This document shows, piece after piece, positions 8,114 through 16,736 of a DNA stretch of 64,000 bases (positions within the stretch are counted from its first letter, which is position 1; each line of letters begins with the position of its first letter). The notes beneath the pieces are model-generated. The model had not been told where the DNA came from. It ran no database searches and saw only the letters and a list, made by a program, of their open reading frames with translations. The stretch comes from Mycobacterium heidelbergense (lineage in GTDB: Bacteria; Actinomycetota; Actinomycetes; Mycobacteriales; Mycobacteriaceae). The stretch is taken from the NCBI RefSeq assembly GCF_010730745.1, contig NZ_AP022615.1, positions 3,844,001 to 3,908,000 on the forward strand, read 5' to 3'. A program made the position numbers and the translations under genes.

Positions 8114-9466
8114 GTGACCGAGGTCAGCGTCGAGACAAGCCCCGGCGGCGTCGCGTCACCACCGATCCCCCTGCCGCCCGGCATCCATCCGCCCGACCTG
8201 GCGGCCGAGCTGGCCGCGGTGCTGCCGGAGCGGCTCGGCGAGGAATACGTGCTCTACGAACACGACGGTCAATGGGTGCTGGCCAGCGGCGTGCGGGCGA
8301 TGGTCGAGCTGGACAGCGACGAGCTGCGGTTGGTCCGCGACGGCACGATCGAGCGGCAACGATGGTCGGGACGGCCGGGACCGGTCCTGGGCGAAGCCAT
8401 CGACCGGCTGCTGCTGGAAACCGACCAGCTGTTCGGCTGGATCGCCTTCGAATTCGGCGTCTACCGCTACGGGCTGCAGGAGCGGCTGGCGCCGCACACC
8501 CCGCTGGCGCGGCTGTTTTGGCCACGCACCCGCATCGTGGTGACCAGGGACGTGGTTCGCCTCTTCGGCGCGGCGGCCGGCCACCGCGAGGCGGTGCGCG
8601 AGTTGCTGGGCGGCGGCGTGCGCGACGTGGGGGACGCCCGCGCGATCGACGTGACCGCCGACCCGTCCGGATACCGCGATCGGGTGGCGGCGGCCGTGGG
8701 TGAGATCGCGGCGGGCAGTTATCACAAGGTGATCTTGTCCCGTTGTGTCGAAATCCCGTTCGCGCTGGACTTCCCGTCCACCTACCGGCTGGGCCGGCGG
8801 TTCAACACGCCGGTCAGGTCGTTCCTGTTGCGGCTGGGCGGAATTCGCGCCGTGGGCTACAGCCCCGAACTGGTTGCGGCCGTCCTCCGCGACGGCACGG
8901 TGGTGACCGAGCCGCTGGCCGGCACCCGCGCCTTGGGCCGGGGTGCGGCGCGGGATCGTCAGGCTCGCGACGAACTGGAATCGAACTCCAAAGAGATTGT
9001 GGAGCATGCCATTTCGGTGCGCAGCTCGCTGCGGGAGATGACCGAGATCGCCGAACCGGGCACCGCGGCGGTCACCGACTTCATGGCGGTGCGGGAGCGG
9101 GGGAGTGTGCAACACCTCGGCTCCACGATCAGCGCGCGCCTGGGCCCATCGAGCGACCGGATGGACGCGCTGGAGGCGCTTTTCCCGGCGGTCACCGCGT
9201 CGGGCATCCCGAAGGCCGCCGGCGTCGAGGCCATTCTGCGCCTCGACGAATGCCCGCGCGGCCTGTATTCCGGTGCGGTCGTGATGGTTTCGGCGGACGG
9301 CGGGCTGGACGCGGCGCTGACGCTGCGGGCGGCCTACGAATGCGACGGGAAGACCTGGTTGCGGGCCGGCGCCGGCCTCATCGAGGAGTCCGAACCCGAG
9401 CGCGAATTCGAGGAGACCTGCGAAAAGCTGTCCACCCTCGCGCCATATCTCATCGCACGCCACTAG
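8114..9466 (+). CDS. mbtI: Salicylate synthase MbtI
   Basis: A 450-aa chorismate-utilising enzyme, the same length as M. tuberculosis MbtI, converting chorismate to salicylate through isochorismate. Active-site residues are visible: Lys in YHKVILSR (near 205), Glu in TEPLAGTRALG (near 252), Glu residues in NSKEIVEH (294/297), His in QHLGST (near 334) and Arg in RAGAGLIEESEPEREFEET (near 405). It supplies the starter unit for mycobactin. The GTG start lies 7 bp after the iron box, so the transcript is nearly leaderless and iron-repressed. In M. tuberculosis mbtJ follows; here a desaturase gene follows on the same strand after 177 bp. Confidence 0.96.
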   Translation: MTEVSVETSPGGVASPPIPLPPGIHPPDLAAELAAVLPERLGEEYVLYEHDGQWVLASGVRAMVELDSDELRLVRDGTIERQRWSGRPGPVLGEAIDRLLLETDQLFGWIAFEFGVYRYGLQERLAPHTPLARLFWPRTRIVVTRDVVRLFGAAAGHREAVRELLGGGVRDVGDARAIDVTADPSGYRDRVAAAVGEIAAGSYHKVILSRCVEIPFALDFPSTYRLGRRFNTPVRSFLLRLGGIRAVGYSPELVAAVLRDGTVVTEPLAGTRALGRGAARDRQARDELESNSKEIVEHAISVRSSLREMTEIAEPGTAAVTDFMAVRERGSVQHLGSTISARLGPSSDRMDALEALFPAVTASGIPKAAGVEAILRLDECPRGLYSGAVVMVSADGGLDAALTLRAAYECDGKTWLRAGAGLIEESEPEREFEETCEKLSTLAPYLIARH

Positions 9467-9581
9467 CGTCCGCTCCCCGGCCTGCCGTTCCGGGCCTTCA
9501 ATGTGCCCGGGTGCCCGACCCCATTTCGGCCCCGGGGGACTTTCGGCCCTAGTTGAGCGGGCGCGCGCGTGTCAGCTTGAT

Positions 9582-9614
9582 GTAACCGTGTGACACAGAT
9601 ACATTCACTGTTAC
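9582..9614 (+). promoter_or_regulatory. Promoter region with imperfect dyad before the desaturase gene
   Basis: GTAAC (9582-9586) and its reverse complement GTTAC (9610-9614) flank GTGTGACAC and a TACATT -10-like hexamer (9600-9605). The layout suits an operator over a transcription start. No iron box is seen here. The regulator is unknown. Confidence 0.3.
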
Positions 9615-9643
9615 TGGCCGAAACACATAACTGGGGAGGACCC

Positions 9644-10660
9644 GTGTCCGAGGGCTTGACCAATCTGCAGCTACTCCACGAGCTTGAGCCCGTGGTCGAG
9701 CGCCTGCTCAACCGCCACCTGTCGCTGTTCAAGGAATGGAATCCGCACGACTACGTCCCGTGGTCGGACGGCAAGAACTTCTACGCTCTCGATGGCCAGG
9801 ACTGGGAGCCCGGTCAAAGCCGGCTCTCCGACGTGGCGCAGGTCGCGATGGTGCAAAACCTGCTGACCGAGGACAACTTGCCGTCGTATCACCGCGAGAT
9901 CGCGATGAACTTCAGCCTGGACGGCCCGTGGGGGCAGTGGGTGAATCGGTGGACCGCGGAGGAGAACAGGCACAGCACGGCGCTGCGCGACTACCTGGTG
10001 GTCACCCGCGCCGTCGACCCGGTCGAGCTGGAAAAGCTCCGCATGGAGCAAATGACCAGGGGCTTCAGCCCGGGCCAGAACCACCAGGGCGACATGTTTG
10101 CTGAGAGCCTGTTCGATTCGGTCATGTACGTGTCGTTTCAGGAATTGGCCACCCGCGTCGCGCACCGCAACACCGGCAAGGCCGCCGACGACGCCATCGC
10201 GGAGCAGTTGATGGCCAGGGTGTCGCACGACGAGAACCTGCACATGATCTTCTATCGGGACGTCAGCGCCGCCGGCCTCGACATCGCCCCCAATCAGGCG
10301 ATGAAGTCGGTGCACCGGATCCTGCGCAACTTCAAGATGCCCGGGTTTACCGTGCCGGAGTTCCGGCGCAAGGCCGTGATCATCGCGGTCGGCGGCGTCT
10401 ACGACCCGCGCATCCACCTCAACGAGGTCGTCATGCCGGTGCTGAAGAAGTGGCGCATCTTCGAACGCGAAGACTTCACCGGTGAGGCCGCACGGATGCG
10501 CGACGACCTCGGCGCCCTGGTCAAGGAGCTCGAGGTGGCCGGCGACAAATTCGACGAATCCAAGCGGCGCTACCTGGAGCGGGAAGCCCGCAAGACCGAA
10601 AAGATCACCGCCGGCAAGGTGCTCCAAACCAAGGGGACGCTGACGCTCAGCGGGCGGTAA
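9644..10660 (+). CDS. Acyl-ACP desaturase, DesA1-like
   Basis: A 338-aa soluble di-iron acyl-ACP desaturase. Iron ligand motifs are seen in TEDNLPSYH, EENRH (EXXH) and DENLH. The family introduces a cis double bond into ACP-bound fatty acid, and similarity to mycobacterial DesA1 is strong from memory (LQLLHELEPVVE, ENLHMIFYRDVS, GGVYDPRIHL). GTG 9644 is chosen because DesA1 proteins begin near this point and GGGGAGGA lies just upstream; the GTG at 9590 would add 18 unrelated residues. It sits between mbtI and mbtA, where M. tuberculosis has mbtJ, and converges on mbtA with 42 bp between ends. The acyl chain on the mycobactin hydroxylysine is often unsaturated, so a role in tailoring that chain is possible, but this is inferred from position only. 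Confidence 0.85.
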   Translation: MSEGLTNLQLLHELEPVVERLLNRHLSLFKEWNPHDYVPWSDGKNFYALDGQDWEPGQSRLSDVAQVAMVQNLLTEDNLPSYHREIAMNFSLDGPWGQWVNRWTAEENRHSTALRDYLVVTRAVDPVELEKLRMEQMTRGFSPGQNHQGDMFAESLFDSVMYVSFQELATRVAHRNTGKAADDAIAEQLMARVSHDENLHMIFYRDVSAAGLDIAPNQAMKSVHRILRNFKMPGFTVPEFRRKAVIIAVGGVYDPRIHLNEVVMPVLKKWRIFEREDFTGEAARMRDDLGALVKELEVAGDKFDESKRRYLEREARKTEKITAGKVLQTKGTLTLSGR

Positions 10661-10702
10661 TCGGTCGCGAGCCGTAACGCGGCCGCGAATTCTCGCGCGG
10701 GT

Positions 10703-12349
10703 TTACGGCCCACCGAGCTGGCGCGCGATCGCCTTTTTGTCGACCTTGCCGATCGGGGTGGTGGGCAGCGCCGCCATCGCGACCAGCACGTCGGGCCGGG
10801 CGTGGGCGGCCACCCCGCGCCTGTCGAGGTGGGCGTTCAACTCCGCAAGGCCGATCGGTTCCCCTACGAAAACGACCGCGGCGCAGATCTTTTCGCCCAG
10901 GTAGGGATCGGGCAGCGCGACCGCGGCGGCGGAAAGGATCGCGGAATGGCTCAGCATCTGCTCCTCGAGGTCGGCCGCGGCGATCGTTTCGCCGCCGCGG
11001 CAGATGACGTCCTTGACCCGGCCGGTGACCACCAGGTAGCCGTCGTCGCGGCGGCGGACCAGGTCGCCGCTGCGGAAGAAGCCGTCGGGATCGAAGCAGC
11101 GCTCGTTGTCCCGCTCGGCGCGGAAATAGCCGTTGAACGTGTACGGTCCGCGCACCAGGAGCTCGCCTTCCTCGCCGGGCCGCACCGGCCGGCCGACGGC
11201 GTCGACGATGCGGAGTTCGTCGGCGGCGCACAACGGCCGCCCCTGGGTGTTCTCGACGACCTCCGGCGGATCGTCGAGGCGGGTGAAGCTCAGCAGCCCC
11301 TCCGCCATGCCGAACACCTGCTGGAGGCCCGGGGTGAGCGCGGCGCGCACCAGCCGGGCGTCCGCCGGATCCAGCCTGGCCCCGCCGACCTGCAAGAGCC
11401 GCAGCGACTTCGGCGTCACCGGCTCCCACTCACACGCGTGCGCCCACAGCTTGGCCAGCGCCGGCACCAGCGCGGTCACCGTGACGCCGTGCCGAGCGAT
11501 GGCGGCAAAGGTGGCCTCCGGGCTGGGGTCGGCGCCGAACACCGTGGTGGCGCCGACCGTCATCGCGCCGAGCAGCCCGGGACAGGCCAGCGGGAAGTTG
11601 TGGCCGGCGGGCAGCACGGCGAGATGGACGTCGTCGGCGCCGAGCCGGCAGACCTCGGCGCTGGCGGTCGCGTTGAACACGTAGTCGTCATGGGTGCGGG
11701 GGATCAGTTTGGGGGTGCCGGTGGTGCCGCCGGACACCAACAGCAAGGCGGGCGCCGCCGGGTCGGCCGGCGCCGCCGGCGGCCGGGCGGGGTTCGCGTC
11801 GCACAGGCGCGCCCAGGAGATGAACGGCCCGGGGTCGCCGTCGACGATGACATGTCGGAGCGTGGGGTGATCCTCGACGAGGTCTCGCGCCATCGCGCGG
11901 TAGTCGAAACCGTGTGCGGCATCCGCGATCACGAGCCCGGTCGCCCGGCTGACCGCGGCGAAGTGCGTTAATTCGGCGGCCCGGTGGCCGGGAAGGCACA
12001 TCACCGGCACCGCCCCGGCGCGCAACAACCCGAACAGAGCGACCGCGAACTGGGAGCCGTTCGGCAGCTGCAGCAGGACCCGGTCACCCGGCGCGACGCC
12101 CAGCCCGCGCAGCCCGGCGGCGGCGCCGTCGGCCCGCTCGTCGAGCTCCGCATAGCTCAATCCGGCGTCCGCCATGGCGTCGATGACCGCGACCCGGTCG
12201 GGCCAGCGCCGCGCCGCGTCGGAGAGGATCGTGTCGAGGGTTTGCCCGGTCCAATAGCCGGCCGCGCGGTAGGAGGCGGCCCGGTCGGCCGGAAACGGGA
12301 CGAATCCCTCCGGCCGGCCCGCCGGGGGCCGCGTTGCGTTCGGGGGCAT
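10703..12349 (-). CDS. mbtA: Salicyl-AMP ligase MbtA
   Basis: A 548-aa member of the adenylate-forming superfamily that activates salicylate and loads it on the aryl carrier domain of MbtB. Motifs: A3 phosphate loop LLVSGGTTGTPK, A5-type VFGMAEGLL, A7 RSGDLVRRRDDG, A8 GRVKDVICRGGE and the catalytic Lys in PIGKVDKK near the C-terminus. ATG 12349 has AGGAG upstream; the longer open frame is rejected as arginine- and proline-rich. It is divergent from mbtB across 104 bp containing an iron box. The N-terminal MPPNATRPPAGRPEGFVPFP agrees with aryl-acid ligases that start shortly before the P-x-P segment. Confidence 0.95.
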   Translation of the reverse strand: MPPNATRPPAGRPEGFVPFPADRAASYRAAGYWTGQTLDTILSDAARRWPDRVAVIDAMADAGLSYAELDERADGAAAGLRGLGVAPGDRVLLQLPNGSQFAVALFGLLRAGAVPVMCLPGHRAAELTHFAAVSRATGLVIADAAHGFDYRAMARDLVEDHPTLRHVIVDGDPGPFISWARLCDANPARPPAAPADPAAPALLLVSGGTTGTPKLIPRTHDDYVFNATASAEVCRLGADDVHLAVLPAGHNFPLACPGLLGAMTVGATTVFGADPSPEATFAAIARHGVTVTALVPALAKLWAHACEWEPVTPKSLRLLQVGGARLDPADARLVRAALTPGLQQVFGMAEGLLSFTRLDDPPEVVENTQGRPLCAADELRIVDAVGRPVRPGEEGELLVRGPYTFNGYFRAERDNERCFDPDGFFRSGDLVRRRDDGYLVVTGRVKDVICRGGETIAAADLEEQMLSHSAILSAAAVALPDPYLGEKICAAVVFVGEPIGLAELNAHLDRRGVAAHARPDVLVAMAALPTTPIGKVDKKAIARQLGGP

Positions 12350-12420
12350 CTGTCTCCTATGGCCTTGGACCGGGGGTGGTAGCGGCGACGCGGGGATCGA
12401 GGATAGGGTAACCAAACAAC

Positions 12421-12439
12421 TTAGGGCAGCCTGTGCTAA
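12421..12439. promoter_or_regulatory. IdeR (iron box)-like site between mbtA and mbtB
   Basis: TTAGGGCAGCCTGTGCTAA matches 14 of 19 positions of the IdeR consensus, with both outer ends (TTAGG and CTAA) conserved. It lies just upstream of the mbtB ribosome site and in the mbtA upstream region, so one box could control both directions. Confidence 0.75.
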
Positions 12440-12453
12440 TTCAGGAGGATTTC

Positions 12454-15400
12454 GTGGTGCATGCCCCGGCGTGCTCGGAGGATATCCGTGCGGAGGTGGC
12501 CGAACTGCTCGGCGTCCACGCCGACACCATCCACCCAAGCGGCAACCTCATCGGCCAGGGCCTGGACTCGATCCGGATGATGACGCTGGCCGGTCGCTGG
12601 CGCCGCCAGGGCATCGCCGTCGATTTCGCCACGCTGGCGGCCGCGCCGACGATCGAGGCCTGGGCCGAGGTGGTGACGGCCGGCTCCCGGGCCGCCGGCG
12701 CCGACCAGGACGCCGGGGAACCCGCCCCGCCCGTCGGCGCCGGGCCATCCGGGGAAGGCGAGCCCTTTCCGCTCGCCCCGATGCAGCACGCGATGTGGGT
12801 CGGCCGCGACGACAACCAGCGGTTCGGGGGCGTGGCCGGGCACCTCTACGTCGAGTTCGACGGCGGGCCGATCGAGCCCGACCGCCTGCGCGCCGCGGCC
12901 ACCCGGCTGGCGCTTCGCCACCCGATGCTGCGGGTGCGGTTTTTGCCCGACGGCACGCAGCGCATCGCCGCCGCCGACTGCGGAGACTTCCCCGTCACCG
13001 TGGTGGACCTGCGCGCCGACGAGGGCCGCGCCGAGCGGCGCCTTGCGGCCATCCGCCACGCCAAATCGCACCAGCAGCTCGACGGCGCGGTGTTCGAACT
13101 CGCGTTGACGCTGCTTCCCGGCGGGCGGTCCCGGCTGCACGTCGACCTGGACATGCAGGCCGCCGACGCGATGAGCTACCGCACCCTGATGGCCGATCTG
13201 GCCGCCCTCTACCTCGGCCGCGACCTACCCGAATTGGGTTACACCTACCGCGAATACCGCCTGGCCGTCGAGGCGCGGCAGGCGCGGCCGCAACCGGCCC
13301 GCGACGCCGACCGCGACTGGTGGGCGCGGCGCATCCCGCAGCTGCCCGACCCGCCGGCGCCGCCGTCGACGGGCGGCCGGGGCGCGCGCACGAGCACCCG
13401 GCGCTGGCACTGGCTGGACCCGGCAACCCGCGACGCCCTGTTCGCCCGCGCCCGGGCGCGCGGCGTCACCCCCGCGATGGCGCTGGCCGCGGCGTTCGCC
13501 GACGCGCTGGCCCGGTGGTCGACCACCGCGCGGTTTCTGCTGAACGTCCCGCTGTTCGGGCGTCAGGCGCTGCACCCCGACGTCGACCTGTTGGTCGGCG
13601 ACTTCACCTCCTCGCTGCTGCTCGACGTCGACCTGACCCGCGCCAGCACCGCGGCGGAGCGGGCACACGCCGTGCAGGACGCCATGCGGGCCTCCGCCGC
13701 CCACGCCGCCTACCCCGGGCTGTCGGTGCTGCGCGACCTGGGCCGCCATCGCGGCACCCAGGTGCTGGCGCCGGTCGTCTTCACCAGCGCGCTGGGCCTC
13801 GGCGAGCTGTTCGATGCCGACGTCACAACGCAATTCGGCACGCCCGCGTGGATCATCTCCCAGGGGCCCCAGGTGCTGCTCGACGCGCAGGTCACCGAGT
13901 TCGACGGCGGGGTGTTGGTGAACTGGGACGTGCGCGACGGCGTCTTCGCGCCGGGCGTCATCGACGCCATGTTCGCCCACCACGTCGACGAGCTGCTCCG
14001 GCTGGCCGCCGCCGACGACGCCTGGGACGCGGCCGGGCCGTCGGCGCTGCCGGCCGCGCAGCGCGCCGTGCGTGACGCGGTCAACAGCCCCGCCGCCGAG
14101 CCGAGCGGCGATGCGCTGCACGACGGGTTCTTCCGCCAGGCCGAGCGGCGGCCCGACGCCCCCGCGGTGTTCGCCGGTTCCGGCGGCCTGACCTATGCGC
14201 AGCTGCGTGAGCAGGCGCTCGCGGTGGCGGCGGCGCTGCGTGCGGCGGGCATCGGCGCCGGCGACACCGTCGCGGTCGTGGGCCCCAAGACCGCCGAACA
14301 GGTGCCGGCCGTGCTGGGCATCCTGGCCGCCGGCGGCGCCTATCTGCCGATCGGCGTCGACCAGCCCCGCGACCGCGCGGAACGCATCGTGGCCGCCGGC
14401 GCGGTCCGGTTGGCCCTGGTCTGCGGCCACGAGCGGATGTCGCTACCGGTGCCGACCCTGCGGGTCGCGGACGCGCTCGCCCACACACCGAACGAATTCG
14501 TCCGCGCGGCAAGAGATCCCACCCAACTGGCGTACGTGCTGTTCACGTCGGGCTCGACCGGGGAACCCAAGGGCGTCGAGGTCACGCATGACGCCGCGAT
14601 GAACACCGTGGAGTGCGTCACCCGGCGCTTCGGCATCGGGCCCGCCGATCGTTTCCTGGCCCTCTCGGCCCTGGAAGCCGACATGTCGGTGCTGGAGATC
14701 TTCGCGCCCCTGCGGGCCGGCGGCGCCATCGTCGTTGTCGACGAGGCACACCGGCGCGATCCCGACGTTTGGGTCCGGCTCATCGACACCCACCAGGTGA
14801 CCATGCTCAACGTCATGCCCGGCTCCCTGGACATGCTGCTCGACGCCGGTGCCGGGCCGGGGCTGTCGTCGCTGCGGGCGGTGCTGGTCGGCGGCGATTG
14901 GGTGCGCCCCCGCCAGGCCCGTCGGCTGCGGCTCGAGTCGCCCGGCGTGCGGTTCGCGGGGCTGGGCGGCGCGACCGAGACCGCCGTGCACGCAACGATT
15001 TTCGAGGTGCTCTTCGAGGCCGGCGAACTCGCCAACCTGCCGGCGGACGCGACCGCGGTTCCGTACGGCGTGCCGTTGCCGAACATCGCCTGCCGGGTCG
15101 TCAACGGGGCCGGCGAGGACTGCCCCGACTGGGTGGCCGGTGAGTTGTGGGTGTCCGGGCGCGGAATCGCCCGCGGCTACCGCGGCCGACCCGACCTGAC
15201 CGCCGAGCGCTTCGTCACGCACGACTCGCGGACCTGGTACCGCACCGGCGATCTGGCGCGCTACCGGCCGGACGGCGTCCTGGAATTCGTCGGCCGCGCC
15301 GATCACCGCGTCAAGCTCCGTGGGTACCGCGTCGAACTCGGCGAGGTCGAGGCCGCGATGCAACGGGTGCCGGGCGTGCGCGGGGCGGTGGCCGCCGTCG

Positions 15401-15984
15401 TCGCGGGACCGGCGGGGTCCGACGCGCTGGCCGCGGCGGTCTGTGCGGACGATGCCGCGCTGACCGCGCAGCGGATTCGGGAAGGCCTCGCCGATCTCGT
15501 TCCCGCACACATGATTCCGCGCCATATATCGCTGGTGGAGCGCATCCCGGTCACCGGCGCGGGCAAGATCGACCGCCGTGCGGTCGCCGACCGACTGCGG
15601 GCCGCGGTTTCCCGCTCGGATCAACCGGGCCGCCGGGCCCCGTCGACGGCGCTGGAAGCCGCCCTCGCCGCCCTCGTGGGAGACACGCTCGGCTTGGAGG
15701 CGGTGGGCCTCGACGACGACTTCTTCGCGCTCGGCGGGGATTCGGTGCTGGCCACCCGGGCGGTCGCCCGCATCCGCACCTGGCTGGACACCCCCGACGT
15801 CATGGTCGCCGACATCTTCGCCACCCGAACCGTTTCGGCGCTTGCCGGCTTGCTCGCCGGCCGCGAGCGCGACGGCGGGCGCCTCGATCAGGTCGCCGAG
15901 CTGTACCTGGAAGTCGTCGGCATGGATGCGGACTCGGTTCTGTCCGCCACTCAAGGTTCCGTCAAAAGCGAAGCGGCACAATGA
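12454..15984 (+). CDS. mbtB: Phenyloxazoline synthase MbtB (ArCP-Cy-A-T)
   Basis: A 1176-aa NRPS. Order: aryl carrier domain with the phosphopantetheine Ser in GQGLDSIRMM (near 37); cyclization domain (about 105-530) with the DX4D motif DMQAAD in place of HHxxxDG; adenylation domain (about 555-1050) with YVLFTSGSTGEPKG, YRTGDLARY and TGAGKIDRR; carrier domain with LGGDSVLATR (near 1094). It accepts salicylate from MbtA, adds Ser or Thr and cyclizes to the oxazoline. The amino-acid-anchoring Asp is present (EADMSVLE). M. tuberculosis MbtB carries a C-terminal thioesterase; here it is a separate gene. Start is GTG 12454, with AGGAGG at 12443-12448. The stop overlaps the mbtT ATG. Confidence 0.95.
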   Translation: MVHAPACSEDIRAEVAELLGVHADTIHPSGNLIGQGLDSIRMMTLAGRWRRQGIAVDFATLAAAPTIEAWAEVVTAGSRAAGADQDAGEPAPPVGAGPSGEGEPFPLAPMQHAMWVGRDDNQRFGGVAGHLYVEFDGGPIEPDRLRAAATRLALRHPMLRVRFLPDGTQRIAAADCGDFPVTVVDLRADEGRAERRLAAIRHAKSHQQLDGAVFELALTLLPGGRSRLHVDLDMQAADAMSYRTLMADLAALYLGRDLPELGYTYREYRLAVEARQARPQPARDADRDWWARRIPQLPDPPAPPSTGGRGARTSTRRWHWLDPATRDALFARARARGVTPAMALAAAFADALARWSTTARFLLNVPLFGRQALHPDVDLLVGDFTSSLLLDVDLTRASTAAERAHAVQDAMRASAAHAAYPGLSVLRDLGRHRGTQVLAPVVFTSALGLGELFDADVTTQFGTPAWIISQGPQVLLDAQVTEFDGGVLVNWDVRDGVFAPGVIDAMFAHHVDELLRLAAADDAWDAAGPSALPAAQRAVRDAVNSPAAEPSGDALHDGFFRQAERRPDAPAVFAGSGGLTYAQLREQALAVAAALRAAGIGAGDTVAVVGPKTAEQVPAVLGILAAGGAYLPIGVDQPRDRAERIVAAGAVRLALVCGHERMSLPVPTLRVADALAHTPNEFVRAARDPTQLAYVLFTSGSTGEPKGVEVTHDAAMNTVECVTRRFGIGPADRFLALSALEADMSVLEIFAPLRAGGAIVVVDEAHRRDPDVWVRLIDTHQVTMLNVMPGSLDMLLDAGAGPGLSSLRAVLVGGDWVRPRQARRLRLESPGVRFAGLGGATETAVHATIFEVLFEAGELANLPADATAVPYGVPLPNIACRVVNGAGEDCPDWVAGELWVSGRGIARGYRGRPDLTAERFVTHDSRTWYRTGDLARYRPDGVLEFVGRADHRVKLRGYRVELGEVEAAMQRVPGVRGAVAAVVAGPAGSDALAAAVCADDAALTAQRIREGLADLVPAHMIPRHISLVERIPVTGAGKIDRRAVADRLRAAVSRSDQPGRRAPSTALEAALAALVGDTLGLEAVGLDDDFFALGGDSVLATRAVARIRTWLDTPDVMVADIFATRTVSALAGLLAGRERDGGRLDQVAELYLEVVGMDADSVLSATQGSVKSEAAQ

Positions 15985-16736
15985 CGTTAAGCGTGCCCAC
16001 GACCTTTGCGCCCTGGATCAGGCTGGTTCCCGGGCGCGACGAGGCGCGACGCAGGGGCGCGACCGTGCTGTTCCCGCACGCCGGGGCGGCCGCCGCGAGC
16101 TACCGGACGTTGGCCACGGCGCTGGCCGCCGGCGGGGGCGACACCTACGTCGTGCAGTATCCGCAACGGGCCGACCGGCTGCGCGACCCCGCCCCCCACA
16201 CCGTGCATGACCTGGCCGACGGCCTGTTCGGGGCCGGACCGTGGCATCGCGTCGCGCCGCTGCGGCTGTTCGGCCACAGCATGGGCGCCGTCGTCGCCTT
16301 CGAATTCGCCCGGATCGCCGAGGCGCGCGGCGCGCGGGTCCACAAGCTCTGGGTGTCGGCCGGTCCCGCGCCGTGCGCGATCGCCGGGATGCCGGAGTTG
16401 CCGACCACCGACCACGGGTTGCTCGCCGACATCGCCGACCTGGGCGGGACCGATCCCGAGCTGCTCGCCGACGACGAGTTCGCCGAACTGTTGACCACCG
16501 CGGTGCGCGCCGACTACCGGGCGTTCAATCGCTACGCCCCCGGCCCCGGCGTCCGCATTCGCGCGGACATACACGTGCTGGGAGGGCGCGACGACCACCG
16601 CGTCGACGCCGACGCCCTGCGTCGGTGGCACGACCACACCGAGGGCGCCTTCGGGCTGTCGTTCTACGACGGCGGCCACTTCTACGTCAACGACCACATC
16701 GACGCCGTCGCCGCGCTGGTGAATGCCGATGCCTGA
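15981..16736 (+). CDS. mbtT: Stand-alone thioesterase MbtT (type II-like)
   Basis: A 251-aa alpha/beta-hydrolase thioesterase. The nucleophile motif is GHSMG and the catalytic His is in GGHFYVND; Asp is likely in LGGRDDH. It matches the thioesterase domain fused to the end of M. tuberculosis MbtB (FPHAG, YVVQYPQRADR, LADIADLGGTDPELL). ATG 15981 overlaps the mbtB stop (ATGA), so the gene is coupled to mbtB. Likely roles are removing mis-primed groups from carrier domains or releasing an intermediate; the separate form favours editing, but this is inferred. Confidence 0.88.
   Translation: MTLSVPTTFAPWIRLVPGRDEARRRGATVLFPHAGAAAASYRTLATALAAGGGDTYVVQYPQRADRLRDPAPHTVHDLADGLFGAGPWHRVAPLRLFGHSMGAVVAFEFARIAEARGARVHKLWVSAGPAPCAIAGMPELPTTDHGLLADIADLGGTDPELLADDEFAELLTTAVRADYRAFNRYAPGPGVRIRADIHVLGGRDDHRVDADALRRWHDHTEGAFGLSFYDGGHFYVNDHIDAVAALVNADA

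Noticed and set aside
9467..10702. mbtJ at its M. tuberculosis position
   Set aside because: No acetyl-hydrolase/esterase-like sequence is present between mbtI and mbtA; the only gene is the desaturase.
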